Below, piece after piece: positions 1 through 7,873 of a DNA stretch of 64,000 nt. Position 1 is the stretch's first letter; the number at the start of each line of letters is the position of its first letter. Source of the stretch: Pseudonocardia autotrophica (lineage in GTDB: Bacteria; Actinomycetota; Actinomycetes; Mycobacteriales; Pseudonocardiaceae). Location: assembly GCF_003945385.1 (NCBI RefSeq), contig NZ_AP018920.1:3162001-3226000 (forward strand). The letters run 5' to 3'. The position numbers and the translations under genes were made by a program. The notes beneath the pieces are model-generated. The model ran no database searches, had not been told where the DNA came from, and saw nothing but the letters and a program-made list of their open reading frames with translations.

Positions 1-1
1 G

Positions 2-1282
2 GACTGGCGGCTGGCACTGGCGACACTCGCCGGGGTACCGCTGTTCGCGGCCTGCACGGTGCTGTCGGACCGGGTGTACCGGCAGGTGATGGGGCCGGTC
101 GGCGAGGCGCGGTCGGCGGCCACCAGCCGGTTGCTCGACCACGTGCGCGGCACCGCGGTGCTGCGCGCCTATCCCGGTTCGGCGGTCGCGCTCCGCTACC
201 GCGACGCGGTCGAGGACCTGCGCCGGACCAGCATCGCGATGTCGGTGCGGGCCACCCCGGCGGTGGCGCTCGGCTCGGTCGCGCTGGAGCTGGGCCTGGT
301 GGCGCTGATCGTCACCGGCGCAACGCTCTACGCCGCGGGCGGGGTCGGGGCCGGGACACTGCTGTTGTTCCTGGTGCTGTCGCTGGTGCTCTACCAGCCG
401 CTCGGTGAGATCGCGGCGCTCGCCGGCTACCGGCGCACCCAGCAGCAGATCGCCCGCCGGATCGCCGAGATCTGGGAGCAGCCGGTGCTGCCGGAACCGT
501 CGGCACCCGCCGTCGCCGCCGGCACCGACGTGGAACTGCACGACGTCGGCTTCCGCTACGACGGCTCCGGCGGCGGGCTGCACGGGGTCTCGCTGCGTGC
601 CGCGGCCGGGACCGTGACGGCGCTGGTCGGGCCGTCCGGTGCGGGCAAGAGCACGGTCGCGAACCTGGTCGCCCGGTTCTGGGACGTCGACTCCGGTTCG
701 GTCCGGATCGGTGGCGCCGACCTGCGCGAGCTCGGCTCGGCCGGTGCGACGGCGCTGGTCACCACGGTGTTCCAGGACGTCTACCTGTTCCCCGGAACCG
801 TCCGGGAGAACCTGACGCCGGCCCGCCCCGGTGCCACCGACGAGGAGATCGCCGCGGCGCTGGCGGCCGCCGACTGCACCGATGTCGTCGACGCGCTCCC
901 GGACGGCCTCGACACCGTGCTCGGCGAGGGCGGCGCCGACCTGTCCGGTGGCCAGCGGCAACGGCTGTCGATCGCCAGGGCACTGCTCAAGGACGCTCCG
1001 GTGCTGGTGCTCGACGAGGCGGTCGCCTCGGTCGACGCCGAGACCGAGGTCCGGATCCAGCAGGCACTGTCCCGGCTGGCCCGGGGCCGCACGGTGATCG
1101 TCGTCGCGCACCGGCTGTCCACCGTCCGCGCTGCCGACCACATCGCCGTCCTCGACGGCGGCCGGATCGACGCCGCCGGGACGCACGACGAGCTCGTCGA
1201 GACCAGCCCCGTCTACCGGCGGCTGCTCGCGGCGTCCGCACCCGCGGCGCCGCTGTCCACCATCACGGGAGGTGCCCGGTGA
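2..1282 (+). CDS. ABC transporter, fused membrane and ATPase domains, IrtB-like (5' end outside window)
   Basis: The reading frame is open from the window edge, so the N-terminal membrane segments are missing. The visible part has late transmembrane helices (to about nt 420) and a complete nucleotide-binding domain: Walker A GPSGAGKS near nt 629, signature LSGGQRQR near nt 943, Walker B VLVLDEA near nt 1004 and the switch His in VAHRLS near nt 1106. This is the type IV ABC architecture of siderophore importers such as IrtAB as well as of exporters. The stop overlaps the next start (GTGA), a siderophore-binding lipoprotein, which favours an import role for a ferric siderophore. IrtB-like is inferred from this context. 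The partner half-transporter probably lies upstream, outside the window. Confidence 0.88.
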   Translation, partial: DWRLALATLAGVPLFAACTVLSDRVYRQVMGPVGEARSAATSRLLDHVRGTAVLRAYPGSAVALRYRDAVEDLRRTSIAMSVRATPAVALGSVALELGLVALIVTGATLYAAGGVGAGTLLLFLVLSLVLYQPLGEIAALAGYRRTQQQIARRIAEIWEQPVLPEPSAPAVAAGTDVELHDVGFRYDGSGGGLHGVSLRAAAGTVTALVGPSGAGKSTVANLVARFWDVDSGSVRIGGADLRELGSAGATALVTTVFQDVYLFPGTVRENLTPARPGATDEEIAAALAAADCTDVVDALPDGLDTVLGEGGADLSGGQRQRLSIARALLKDAPVLVLDEAVASVDAETEVRIQQALSRLARGRTVIVVAHRLSTVRAADHIAVLDGGRIDAAGTHDELVETSPVYRRLLAASAPAAPLSTITGGAR

Positions 1283-2259
1283 ACCGGGTGATCCGCGCGG
1301 CCGCACTGGCCGTCCTGCTGCTGACCACGTCCTGCGGTGCCGCGGCCGCGCCGGAGCCGGCGCCCGCCGCCGGGCCCGGTTTCCCGGTCACCGTGCCGCA
1401 CGCGTACGGCGTCGCAGAGGTTCCGGCCGAGCCGTCCCGGGTGGTCGCGCTGAGCGTCGCCGACGCCGACGCCGCACTCGCCGTCGGGGTCACGCCGGTC
1501 GCGGTGGTGACACCGTTCTACGCACCCGACGGCGACCTGCCGTGGCTCGCCGGGCGGCTCGGCCCGCAGGTCACGCTCATCCCCGGGGCACCGGACTTCA
1601 CGATCGACACCGAGGCCGTCGCCGCGGCCCGGCCCGATCTCGTGCTGGGTACCGGGGCGGCGCTCACCCCGCAGGCCCACGAGTCGCTGACCCGGATCGG
1701 GGTGCCGGTGCTGGCGCACCTGACCGATCCGGTCGCCGACCGCTGGGAGGACCGCACCGTCGCCGTCGGCACGGCGCTGGGCAGGCCCGACGCCGCGGAC
1801 GCCGCCGTCGCCGAGACCACCGGGGCGATCACCGCGCTGCGCGACCGGTATCCCGGGCTCGACGGCCGCACGTTCAGCTTCTCGGTGATCCAGTCGCCGT
1901 CCGCGCTCGGCACGCTGGTCTCCGGGGACGACTTCCTGACCGTCGTGCTCGGCGAGCTGGGCCTGCGCCTGCCGGACACCCTCGCCGGGCGACCGGAGTC
2001 GGCACCCGGCTCGGGGATCGTCGCGCTCGGGCCGGAGCAGCTCACCGAACTGGCCGCCGACCTGGTGATCGTCGTCGCCCCCGATCCGGCGGCGGCCGAG
2101 CCGCTGCTCACCGACCCGCGGGCCGCGACCCTGGCACCGGACGGGCAGGTGCACACCATGGACATGATCACCGCTACCGCCCTGCGGTCACCGTCGGTGC
2201 TGGGCCTGCGCTGGGGGCTGGAGCAGCTCGACGCGCCGCTGGCGGCCGCGGCGGGATGA
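1279..2259 (+). CDS. Iron-siderophore ABC transporter substrate-binding lipoprotein (FecB/BtuF-like)
   Basis: This 326-residue protein starts with a short positively charged segment, a hydrophobic stretch and a lipobox ending LTTSC-G, so it is predicted to be lipid-anchored outside the membrane. The body has the pattern of cluster A-II (FecB/TroA) binding proteins: an early SRVVALSVADAD segment, a middle PDLVLGTG strand and a late AADLVIVVAPDP segment. It overlaps the ABC gene by 4 bp (GTGA), so the two are translationally coupled. Family knowledge gives binding of ferric siderophores and delivery to the ABC permease. The specific ligand cannot be told from sequence. Confidence 0.85.
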   Translation: MNRVIRAAALAVLLLTTSCGAAAAPEPAPAAGPGFPVTVPHAYGVAEVPAEPSRVVALSVADADAALAVGVTPVAVVTPFYAPDGDLPWLAGRLGPQVTLIPGAPDFTIDTEAVAAARPDLVLGTGAALTPQAHESLTRIGVPVLAHLTDPVADRWEDRTVAVGTALGRPDAADAAVAETTGAITALRDRYPGLDGRTFSFSVIQSPSALGTLVSGDDFLTVVLGELGLRLPDTLAGRPESAPGSGIVALGPEQLTELAADLVIVVAPDPAAAEPLLTDPRAATLAPDGQVHTMDMITATALRSPSVLGLRWGLEQLDAPLAAAAG

Positions 2260-2372
2260 GCCCGACCGGCGCACCCGCCCGATCAGCGCGGGCCGGGACG
2301 GCGGTACGGGACCGGTGGCGCCAGGGAACCCGCGGGGGTGTCGGGCCGCTCCGCCGCCGATACCGTGACCCG

Positions 2373-3092
2373 GTGACCGATCTCCCGACGTCCGGCCCGC
2401 CCCCGGGCATCGCCCGGCGGATCGGCAGGCCACCGAAGGGCGAGCCCACGCTGACCCGGGAACGGATCGGCCGCGCCGTGCTCGAGGAGGCCACCGGCCG
2501 GGGAGCGGACCGGGTGACCATGCGGTCGCTGGCCGACCGGCTCGCCGTGACCCCGCGCGCGCTGTACAAGATCGTCCGGGACCGGGACGACGCGCTGGTC
2601 GCCGCGGTCGCGGTCGCGTCCCGGGAGTGGCCCGGCGGACCGCACGACCCGGAACGCTGGGCGGACGGGCTCGCCGGTTTCTGCCGCGAGCTGCGGGCCT
2701 GGTACCGGCGGTATCCGGTGCTGCTGCGGATCGTCGCGTCCACCCCGATGGACGATCAGGTGCGCGCCGCGGCGCTGCGCAACATGGACTCCCTCGCCGG
2801 GTTCCTGCTCGCGGCGGGGCTCCCGGCCGGGGACGTCGGGCGCGGCTGCGACCTGATCGTCGGGACCGTCGCCGGGTTCGCCGAGATCGAGGAGTGGGAG
2901 AGCAGGGCCGCCGCGGCGGACCCCGGGCACGGCCCGCCGGAGCAGACGACCCCGGTGACCCGGGCGGCCCTCAGCGACGACGCGCTGCCGCATCTGCGGT
3001 CGCTCGGGAACGTCTCGCCGGCCACCGCCGACGAGCGCTTCGAGGGTCACGTGGAGATGCTGCTGCTCTGGCTGGGCGCCCGGATCCCCTGA
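2373..3092 (+). CDS. TetR/AcrR family transcriptional regulator
   Basis: About 239 residues. Residues 15-80 form a TetR-type DNA-binding domain: an N-terminal RIGRPPKGEP basic arm, LTRERIGRAVLEEA helix, and a helix-turn-helix through MRSLADRLAVTPRALYKIVRDRDDAL. The rest is an all-alpha ligand-binding domain. The GTG at 2373 is chosen because it directly precedes the basic arm; an upstream GTG at 2365 is out of frame. It lies 113 bp after the siderophore-binding gene on the same strand. It could control that cluster, but no operator was seen, so this is only a guess from position. Confidence 0.85.
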   Translation: MTDLPTSGPPPGIARRIGRPPKGEPTLTRERIGRAVLEEATGRGADRVTMRSLADRLAVTPRALYKIVRDRDDALVAAVAVASREWPGGPHDPERWADGLAGFCRELRAWYRRYPVLLRIVASTPMDDQVRAAALRNMDSLAGFLLAAGLPAGDVGRGCDLIVGTVAGFAEIEEWESRAAAADPGHGPPEQTTPVTRAALSDDALPHLRSLGNVSPATADERFEGHVEMLLLWLGARIP

Positions 3093-3095
3093 GGT

Positions 3096-3896
3096 TCAGG
3101 CCCGGCAGAGCAGCTCGCCGTGCGGCACCACGAACCAGCCGTCCGGATGCGCGGTCCAGGCCCGCCAGGCGTCCGAGATCGCGGTCAGCTCGGCCGGCTC
3201 GGCGAGGCCCCGGTCGAGGGCCATCCGCCCGACGCCGGTGTGGATCCGGTCCGCCCACATGCCGCCCCAGGCGGCCCGCTGGTCCGGCGTCGCGTAGCAC
3301 CAGACGGCGGCCGACGGGACCACCTCGGTGAACCCGGCGGCGTGTGCCCAGCCCAGCAGCCGTCGTCCGGCGTCGGGTTCGGCGTCGTTGCCGCGGGCGA
3401 CCGCCCGGTAGAGCTCCAGCCAGCGGTCCAGCATCGGATCGTGCGGCCACCAGTGGAAGCCCGCGTAGTCCGCGTCCCGGACGGCGACCAGCCCGCCCGG
3501 GCGGGTCACCCGGCGCATCTCGCGCAGCACGGCGACCGGATCGGAGACGTGCTGCAGCACCTGGTGGGCGTGCACGACGTCCCAGGTGTCGTCCGGATCG
3601 GACAGCGCGTAGGCGTCGTCGACGGCGAACTCGACGGTCACGCCGCGCTCGGCGGCGTCGGCCCTGGCCTGATCCAGCGGCTCCGGGACCAGCTCGACGC
3701 CGCGGACCCGGCCGGGCGCGACCCGCGCCGCCAGGTCGACGGTGATGCTGCCCGGTCCGCACCCGACGTCGAGCAGCGTGGTGCCCGACGTCAGGTACGG
3801 CAGCAGGTACCCGCAGGAGCTCTCCGCGGTCCGGGCTGCGTGCGAACGGACGACGACCTCGGGATGGCCGTGGGTGTAGGTGTCGTGCGGCGGCAT
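3096..3896 (-). CDS. Class I SAM-dependent methyltransferase
   Basis: 266 residues from the ATG at 3896; a GTG 24 bp upstream would add eight residues. The glycine-rich SAM-binding motif LLDVGCGPGS lies near residue 42, the acidic ribose-binding segment GVELVPEP near residue 67, the post-I motif FAVDDAYAL follows, and VHAHQVLQHVSDP with a PGG turn completes the class I Rossmann fold of the UbiE/Methyltransf_11 group. The substrate is not recognisable. It converges on the TetR gene with a gap of only 3 bp. Confidence 0.85.
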   Translation of the reverse strand: MPPHDTYTHGHPEVVVRSHAARTAESSCGYLLPYLTSGTTLLDVGCGPGSITVDLAARVAPGRVRGVELVPEPLDQARADAAERGVTVEFAVDDAYALSDPDDTWDVVHAHQVLQHVSDPVAVLREMRRVTRPGGLVAVRDADYAGFHWWPHDPMLDRWLELYRAVARGNDAEPDAGRRLLGWAHAAGFTEVVPSAAVWCYATPDQRAAWGGMWADRIHTGVGRMALDRGLAEPAELTAISDAWRAWTAHPDGWFVVPHGELLCRA

Positions 3897-3964
3897 ACCG
3901 GCCACCCTGCCCGACACCACCGCGCTCGGCGGACCCGGAGTGCCCCCGCGGTGTCCGGCCGGGC

Positions 3965-4813
3965 TCAGCTCCGGGCGAGCACCGCGGCCTCCAGGGCCTC
4001 ACGCATCGCGGGCTCCGGGCCCGCCCGGCCGGTCATCAGCTCCACCTGCGCGACGGCCTGCTGCAGCAGCATCTCCAGGCCGGACACGATCGTCGCCCCG
4101 GCCGCGGCGGCACCGGCGGCGACGACGGTCGGCCACGGCGCGTACACCGCGTCGAGCAGCACGGTGCCGGGCTGCCAGCGCGCGCCGGCGAGCGCGTCGG
4201 CGGCGCCGGCGGGCAGCGTGGAGACGACGACGTCGGCCCCCTCCAGCAGTGTCGCGGCCGCTACCGGGTCCTCGAGCACCGCGTGCACCCGGGTCTCCGA
4301 GCCGAGCCGGGCGGCGGTGTCCTGCAGGTCACCGGCCCGGCCCGCGTCCCGGACCAGTACGTCGATCTCCTCGGCCTCCAGGTCGTGCAGCCCGGCCAGT
4401 GCGGCCTGCGCGGTCCCGCCGGCGCCGAGGATCACCGCGCGCCCGGTGCCCGCCCCTGCAGCGCGCAGCGACTCGGCGATCCCGGTGACGTCGGTGTTGT
4501 GCGCGGTGCTGCCCTCGTCGGTGAACACCAGCGTGTTGCCCGCGCCGATCGCGGCTGCACCGGGGGAGACGGTGTCGGCGACGTCGAGCAGCACCCGCTT
4601 GAGCGGCATGGTCAGCGACAGCCCGACCCATTCCGGGCCCAGGCCCGCGACGAACCCGGCCAGGGCGGACTCGTCCACCTCGAACCGGTCGTAGTGCCAG
4701 TCCGCCAGGCCGAGCGCGGCGTAGGCCGCGTTGTGCAGGGCGGGGGACAGCGAGTGCGCGATCGGCGAGCCGAGCACCGCGGCGCGGCGTCCGGGTGGGG
4801 CGGAGGTGGTCAC
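3965..4813 (-). CDS. aroE: Shikimate 5-dehydrogenase
   Basis: 282 residues, normal for AroE, which reduces 3-dehydroshikimate to shikimate with NADPH. The substrate-binding SLSPALHN motif is at residues 21-28, the catalytic lysine is K72 in TMPLKR, GNTLV is near 92, the catalytic Asp is D108 in NTD, and the NADP-binding loop GAGGTA is at 130-135. The start is GTG. It lies between the methyltransferase and a siderophore-interacting protein and is not next to aroB, aroC or aroK. It may therefore be a second copy or may supply aromatic precursors; the genome context is needed to tell. Confidence 0.92.
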   Translation of the reverse strand: MTTSAPPGRRAAVLGSPIAHSLSPALHNAAYAALGLADWHYDRFEVDESALAGFVAGLGPEWVGLSLTMPLKRVLLDVADTVSPGAAAIGAGNTLVFTDEGSTAHNTDVTGIAESLRAAGAGTGRAVILGAGGTAQAALAGLHDLEAEEIDVLVRDAGRAGDLQDTAARLGSETRVHAVLEDPVAAATLLEGADVVVSTLPAGAADALAGARWQPGTVLLDAVYAPWPTVVAAGAAAAGATIVSGLEMLLQQAVAQVELMTGRAGPEPAMREALEAAVLARS

Positions 4814-4846
4814 CTCTGTGAGTATCCCTGCCGGCCCGGCGCCGGT

Positions 4847-5554
4847 TCAGTCCAGCCCGGTCCGCCCGGCCGCCCAGTACGCGCGGCCGGTGATCCGGCG
4901 CGGCGGGACCTCCCACCGCCGGGCGGTCCGCCGCAGGTGGTGCAGGGTCGCGGCGTCGCCGGTGACGAGCAGGTCGCCGCCGGGCGTGGCGGCCACCGCC
5001 GCACGGGTCCGCTCGACCAGCTCGGTGCGGTCGGCGGCGCGCGGCACGACGACGGCGTCGCCCAGCCCGAGCCCGGACAGCGCCACCGACAGCTGCTCCG
5101 GGTGGCCCGCCTCGAACACGGTCGTCGCATCCTGGTGCACCGTGCGCAGCGCGCAGGCCAGCGCGACCGACGACTCGTCGCCGACCGCCACCACCGGCCC
5201 GGTCAGCGACGGCAGGTCGATCGACCGGCGCGGGCCGATCAGCTCACAGGAGTCACCCGGGCGCACCCGGTCGAACCAGGTCGAGGCCGGCCCGTCGCCG
5301 TGGGTGAAGGCGACGAGCTCGGTGTCGCCGTCGTCGGTGTCCCAGCGGATCGGGGTGTAGGTGCGCAACTGCAGCGCACCGCGCCGCGGCCGCATCTGGA
5401 TCTTCGCTCCGGGGGTCCAGCGCACACCGCGGAAGGCCTCGGCGCGCAGACCGACCCGCACCAGGTCGGGAGCGATCCGCTCGACCCGGGTGACCTCCGA
5501 CGCCGTCAGCAGTGCGTCTCCGGCCAGATCGACCAGGCGTGTCGCGATTCCCAC
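4847..5554 (-). CDS. Siderophore-interacting protein (FAD-dependent ferric-siderophore reductase family)
   Basis: 235 residues, cytoplasmic. An N-terminal FAD-binding barrel carries RTYTPI at residues 64-69, the family signature for flavin contact, with FTHGDGPASTW following. The C-terminal half is the SIP domain that ends in an RAYW segment near residue 224. Family members (ViuB, IrtA N-domain, FscN) release iron from imported siderophores by reduction. The GTG start is supported by a GGAGG Shine-Dalgarno sequence a few bases upstream. A partial DtxR/IdeR box lies at 5574-5592, which agrees with repression by iron. Confidence 0.9.
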   Translation of the reverse strand: MGIATRLVDLAGDALLTASEVTRVERIAPDLVRVGLRAEAFRGVRWTPGAKIQMRPRRGALQLRTYTPIRWDTDDGDTELVAFTHGDGPASTWFDRVRPGDSCELIGPRRSIDLPSLTGPVVAVGDESSVALACALRTVHQDATTVFEAGHPEQLSVALSGLGLGDAVVVPRAADRTELVERTRAAVAATPGGDLLVTGDAATLHHLRRTARRWEVPPRRITGRAYWAAGRTGLD

Positions 5555-5573
5555 GGGGCCTCCGTTCGTCGTA

Positions 5574-5592
5574 TGAGGTCACCCTAAGTCGG
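5574..5592 (-). promoter_or_regulatory. Partial DtxR/IdeR-type iron box upstream of the siderophore-interacting gene
   Basis: Compared with the 19-bp DtxR consensus TnAGGTnAGnCTnACCTnA, the plus-strand sequence matches 9 of 14 fixed positions: the whole left half TGAGGTCA and the central CTAA are kept, the right outer half is not. It sits 20-38 bp upstream of the GTG start, where a repressor could block the promoter. The function of the downstream gene raises the likelihood. Confidence 0.45.
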
Positions 5593-5722
5593 TCGGGCGG
5601 CGGTAGGTGGCCAACAACGACCGCGAACCGGCCGATGTGGGAGGAGGAGCGGTCGGCCCCGGACCGCGGCGGGCCGGTCCCCGCGAGGCGGGGCCCGGGT
5701 CAGCGGGTGGCAGGCTGCGCGG

Positions 5723-6469
5723 GTGAGCGGAACGGTGCTGGTGCTGGGCGGACGGAGCGAGATCGGGCTGGCGGTCGCGCAGCGGCTCGCCGGTCGGGAG
5801 GCGGGCACTGTGGTGCTCGCCGCGCGCCGGGCCGGTGAGCTGGACGACGAGACGGCCCGGGTGGCCGCGGCGGGCGCCCGGGTGGAGACCGCCGAGTTCG
5901 ACGCCGACGATCTCGCCTCGCACCGCCCGCTGATCGACGACGTGCGGGACCGGCACGGCCGGATCGACGTCGCCGTCGTCGCGTTCGGGATCCTCGGCGA
6001 CCAGGCCCGCGCCGAGACCGACGCGGCACACGCCGCGGCGATCGTGCACACCGACTACCTCGCCCAGGTGCACGTGCTGACCGAGCTGGCGCAGGTGCTG
6101 CGCGAGCAGGGGAGCGGCACGCTGGTCGTCTACTCCTCGGTCGCCGGCGTGCGGGTGCGGCGGGCGAACTACGTCTACGGCAGTGCGAAATCCGGCCTCG
6201 ACGGATTTGCGTCCGGGCTCGCCGATGCGCTGCACGGCAGCGGGGTGCGGCTGGTGCTGATCCGGCCCGGCTTCGTGGTCGGCCGGATGACCGAGGGGAT
6301 GAGCCCGGCGCCGTTGTCGTCCACCCCGGAACAGGTCGCCGACGCCACGGTCGCGGCCGTGCGCCGAGGCCGCGGGAACGCCGACGTCTGGGTCCCCGGA
6401 ACCCTGCGGCTGCTGTTCCTCGTGCTGCGGCTACTGCCCCGAGCGGTGTGGCGCCGGATGCCCCGCTGA
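5723..6469 (+). CDS. SDR reductase, DprE2-like (decaprenylphosphoryl-2-keto-ribose reductase)
   Basis: 248 residues, close to the 254 of mycobacterial DprE2, which performs the second step in making decaprenylphosphoryl-arabinose for cell-wall arabinan. The nucleotide loop reads LGGRSEIG (residues 7-14), followed by VAIVAFG-like VAVVAFGILGD, the SS-AGVRVRRANYVYGSAK active-site segment with Tyr and Lys spaced YxxxK near residue 152, and a hydrophobic C-terminal LRLLFLVLRLLPRAVWRRMP that matches the membrane-associated tail of DprE2. No dprE1 oxidase is adjacent, unlike in mycobacteria. The GTG start has no strong alternative. Confidence 0.82.
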   Translation: MSGTVLVLGGRSEIGLAVAQRLAGREAGTVVLAARRAGELDDETARVAAAGARVETAEFDADDLASHRPLIDDVRDRHGRIDVAVVAFGILGDQARAETDAAHAAAIVHTDYLAQVHVLTELAQVLREQGSGTLVVYSSVAGVRVRRANYVYGSAKSGLDGFASGLADALHGSGVRLVLIRPGFVVGRMTEGMSPAPLSSTPEQVADATVAAVRRGRGNADVWVPGTLRLLFLVLRLLPRAVWRRMPR

Positions 6470-6550
6470 CGACGTTCCACGGACCAATGATGTTCCGCGA
6501 TCGGTGTGTGGCACTTCCACTCCCGTGATCCAGGTCATATCGTCACGTGC

Positions 6551-6661
6551 GCATCGAGCTGAGACCAGACCGAGCTGAGAGCACATCGAACTGAGACCAC
6601 ATCGAGCTGAGACAGCATCCAGCTGAGACCGCATCGATCAAAGACCGCATCGATCAAAGAC
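6551..6661. repeat. Seven-copy 16-bp tandem repeat upstream of the alcohol dehydrogenase
   Basis: Seven units with an exact 16-bp period, consensus CATCGAGCTGAGACCA. Copies 1-5 share the AGCTGAGA or AACTGAGA core, starting at 6557, 6573, 6589, 6605 and 6621; the last two copies have ATCAAAGA at the same phase. No indels are present. The array ends about 28 bp before the GTG of the downstream gene and lies outside any convincing reading frame. Sixteen bp is about one and a half helical turns, so alternate units fall on opposite faces of the helix. It could be an array of protein-binding sites or a minisatellite. Confidence 0.9.
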
Positions 6662-6689
6662 GACGACGGCGTCGTCGGAGGAGAGCACA

Positions 6690-7814
6690 GTGGCACAGAC
6701 CCGTGGAGCCGTGGTCCGGAGCGCACCGGGCAAGTTCGAGGTCGTGGATCTCGAGATCGACGACCCGCGCCCGGGCGAGATCGAGGTGAAGATGGTGGCG
6801 TCGGGGCTCTGTCACTCCGACGACCACATCGCCACCGGCGACATCCCGGTCGGCACCTACCCGTTCGCCGGGGGCCACGAGGGCGCCGGCATCGTGACCA
6901 GGGCCGGCGCGAACAAGAAGGGCCTCAAGGAGGGCGACCACGTCGTCTTCTCCTTCCTGCCATCGTGCGGGCACTGCCGCTGGTGCGCCAGCGGCATGCA
7001 GAACCTCTGCGACCTGGGCGCCGGGCTGCTCGCGGGCACCCGCTGGGAGGAGAACACCACCCGCCTGCGGCTCGCCGAGGACGGCACCCCGGTCGGTCAG
7101 ATGTGTGGGATCTCCACGTTCTGCGAGACCACGCTGGTGTCCGAGGACTCCTGCGTGAAGGTGCCCGACGACATCCCGCTCGAGGTCGCCTGCCTGGTCG
7201 GCTGCGGCGTCGGCACCGGCTGGGGCTCCGCGGTCAACGCCGGCGGCGTCCAGCCCGGCCACACCACGATCGTGATGGGCATCGGCGGCATCGGCATCAA
7301 CGCGGTGCAGGGCGCGTCGCACGCGGGCGCCTCGAACGTCATCGCGGTGGACCCGATCGCGCTGAAGCGGGAGAAGGCCGAGCAGCTCGGAGCCACCCAC
7401 GCGGTGGAGACGATGGAGGAGGCCACCGAGCTGGCCAAGCAGTTCACCAACGGCCAGGGCGCCGACCAGACGATCGTCACCGTCGGCGTGATCAAGCCCG
7501 ACCACGTCGGGCAGGCGATGGCCTCGATCCGCAAGGCGGGCACCGTCGTCGTCACGGCGCTGGGCGACATCAACTCGACCGAGCCGCTGCCGGTCTCGCT
7601 GGCCGACGTCACGCTGTTCCAGAAGCGGATCCAGGGCGCGATGTTCGGTATGTCCAACCCGAACTGGGACATCCTGCGTCAGCTGGAGCTCTACCGCTCC
7701 GGTGCGCTGAAGCTCGACGAGCTGGTCACCGCCACCTACACCCTCGACCAGGTCGCCACGGCCTACGAGGACATGCACGCAGGCAAGAACATCCGCGGCG
7801 TCATCCGCTACTGA
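6690..7814 (+). CDS. NDMA-type (mycofactocin-associated) zinc alcohol dehydrogenase
   Basis: 374 residues of the class III-like MDR superfamily, in the Rxyl_3153-type branch. Catalytic zinc ligands C41 and H63-E64, structural zinc cysteines C93, C96, C99 and C107, a GIGGIG nucleotide loop near residue 200, and the branch-typical segments [18 protein letters not shown] and [13 protein letters not shown] are visible. This branch has a bound, non-exchanging NAD and is linked to mycofactocin as the electron carrier; in vitro it is assayed with N,N-dimethyl-4-nitrosoaniline. The GTG start follows GGAGGAGA, a good Shine-Dalgarno site. No mycofactocin biosynthesis genes are in the window. Confidence 0.92.
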   Translation: MAQTRGAVVRSAPGKFEVVDLEIDDPRPGEIEVKMVASGLCHSDDHIATGDIPVGTYPFAGGHEGAGIVTRAGANKKGLKEGDHVVFSFLPSCGHCRWCASGMQNLCDLGAGLLAGTRWEENTTRLRLAEDGTPVGQMCGISTFCETTLVSEDSCVKVPDDIPLEVACLVGCGVGTGWGSAVNAGGVQPGHTTIVMGIGGIGINAVQGASHAGASNVIAVDPIALKREKAEQLGATHAVETMEEATELAKQFTNGQGADQTIVTVGVIKPDHVGQAMASIRKAGTVVVTALGDINSTEPLPVSLADVTLFQKRIQGAMFGMSNPNWDILRQLELYRSGALKLDELVTATYTLDQVATAYEDMHAGKNIRGVIRY

Positions 7815-7828
7815 GCCCGGTGCGGTCA

Positions 7829-7856
7829 GGGCCCCGGTCCTTCGGGACCGGGGCCC
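7829..7856 (+). terminator. Hairpin terminator after the alcohol dehydrogenase
   Basis: A perfect 12-bp stem, GGGCCCCGGTCC, closed by the very stable tetraloop TTCG and its exact complement. It starts 15 bp after the stop. No U tract follows, as is common for actinobacterial terminators. Confidence 0.85.
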
Positions 7857-7873
7857 GACGCATACTCGGGCGC

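Noticed and set aside
6551..6661. CRISPR array suspected from regular repeats
   Set aside because: The 16-bp units are directly adjacent with no unique spacers, and no cas genes are present.
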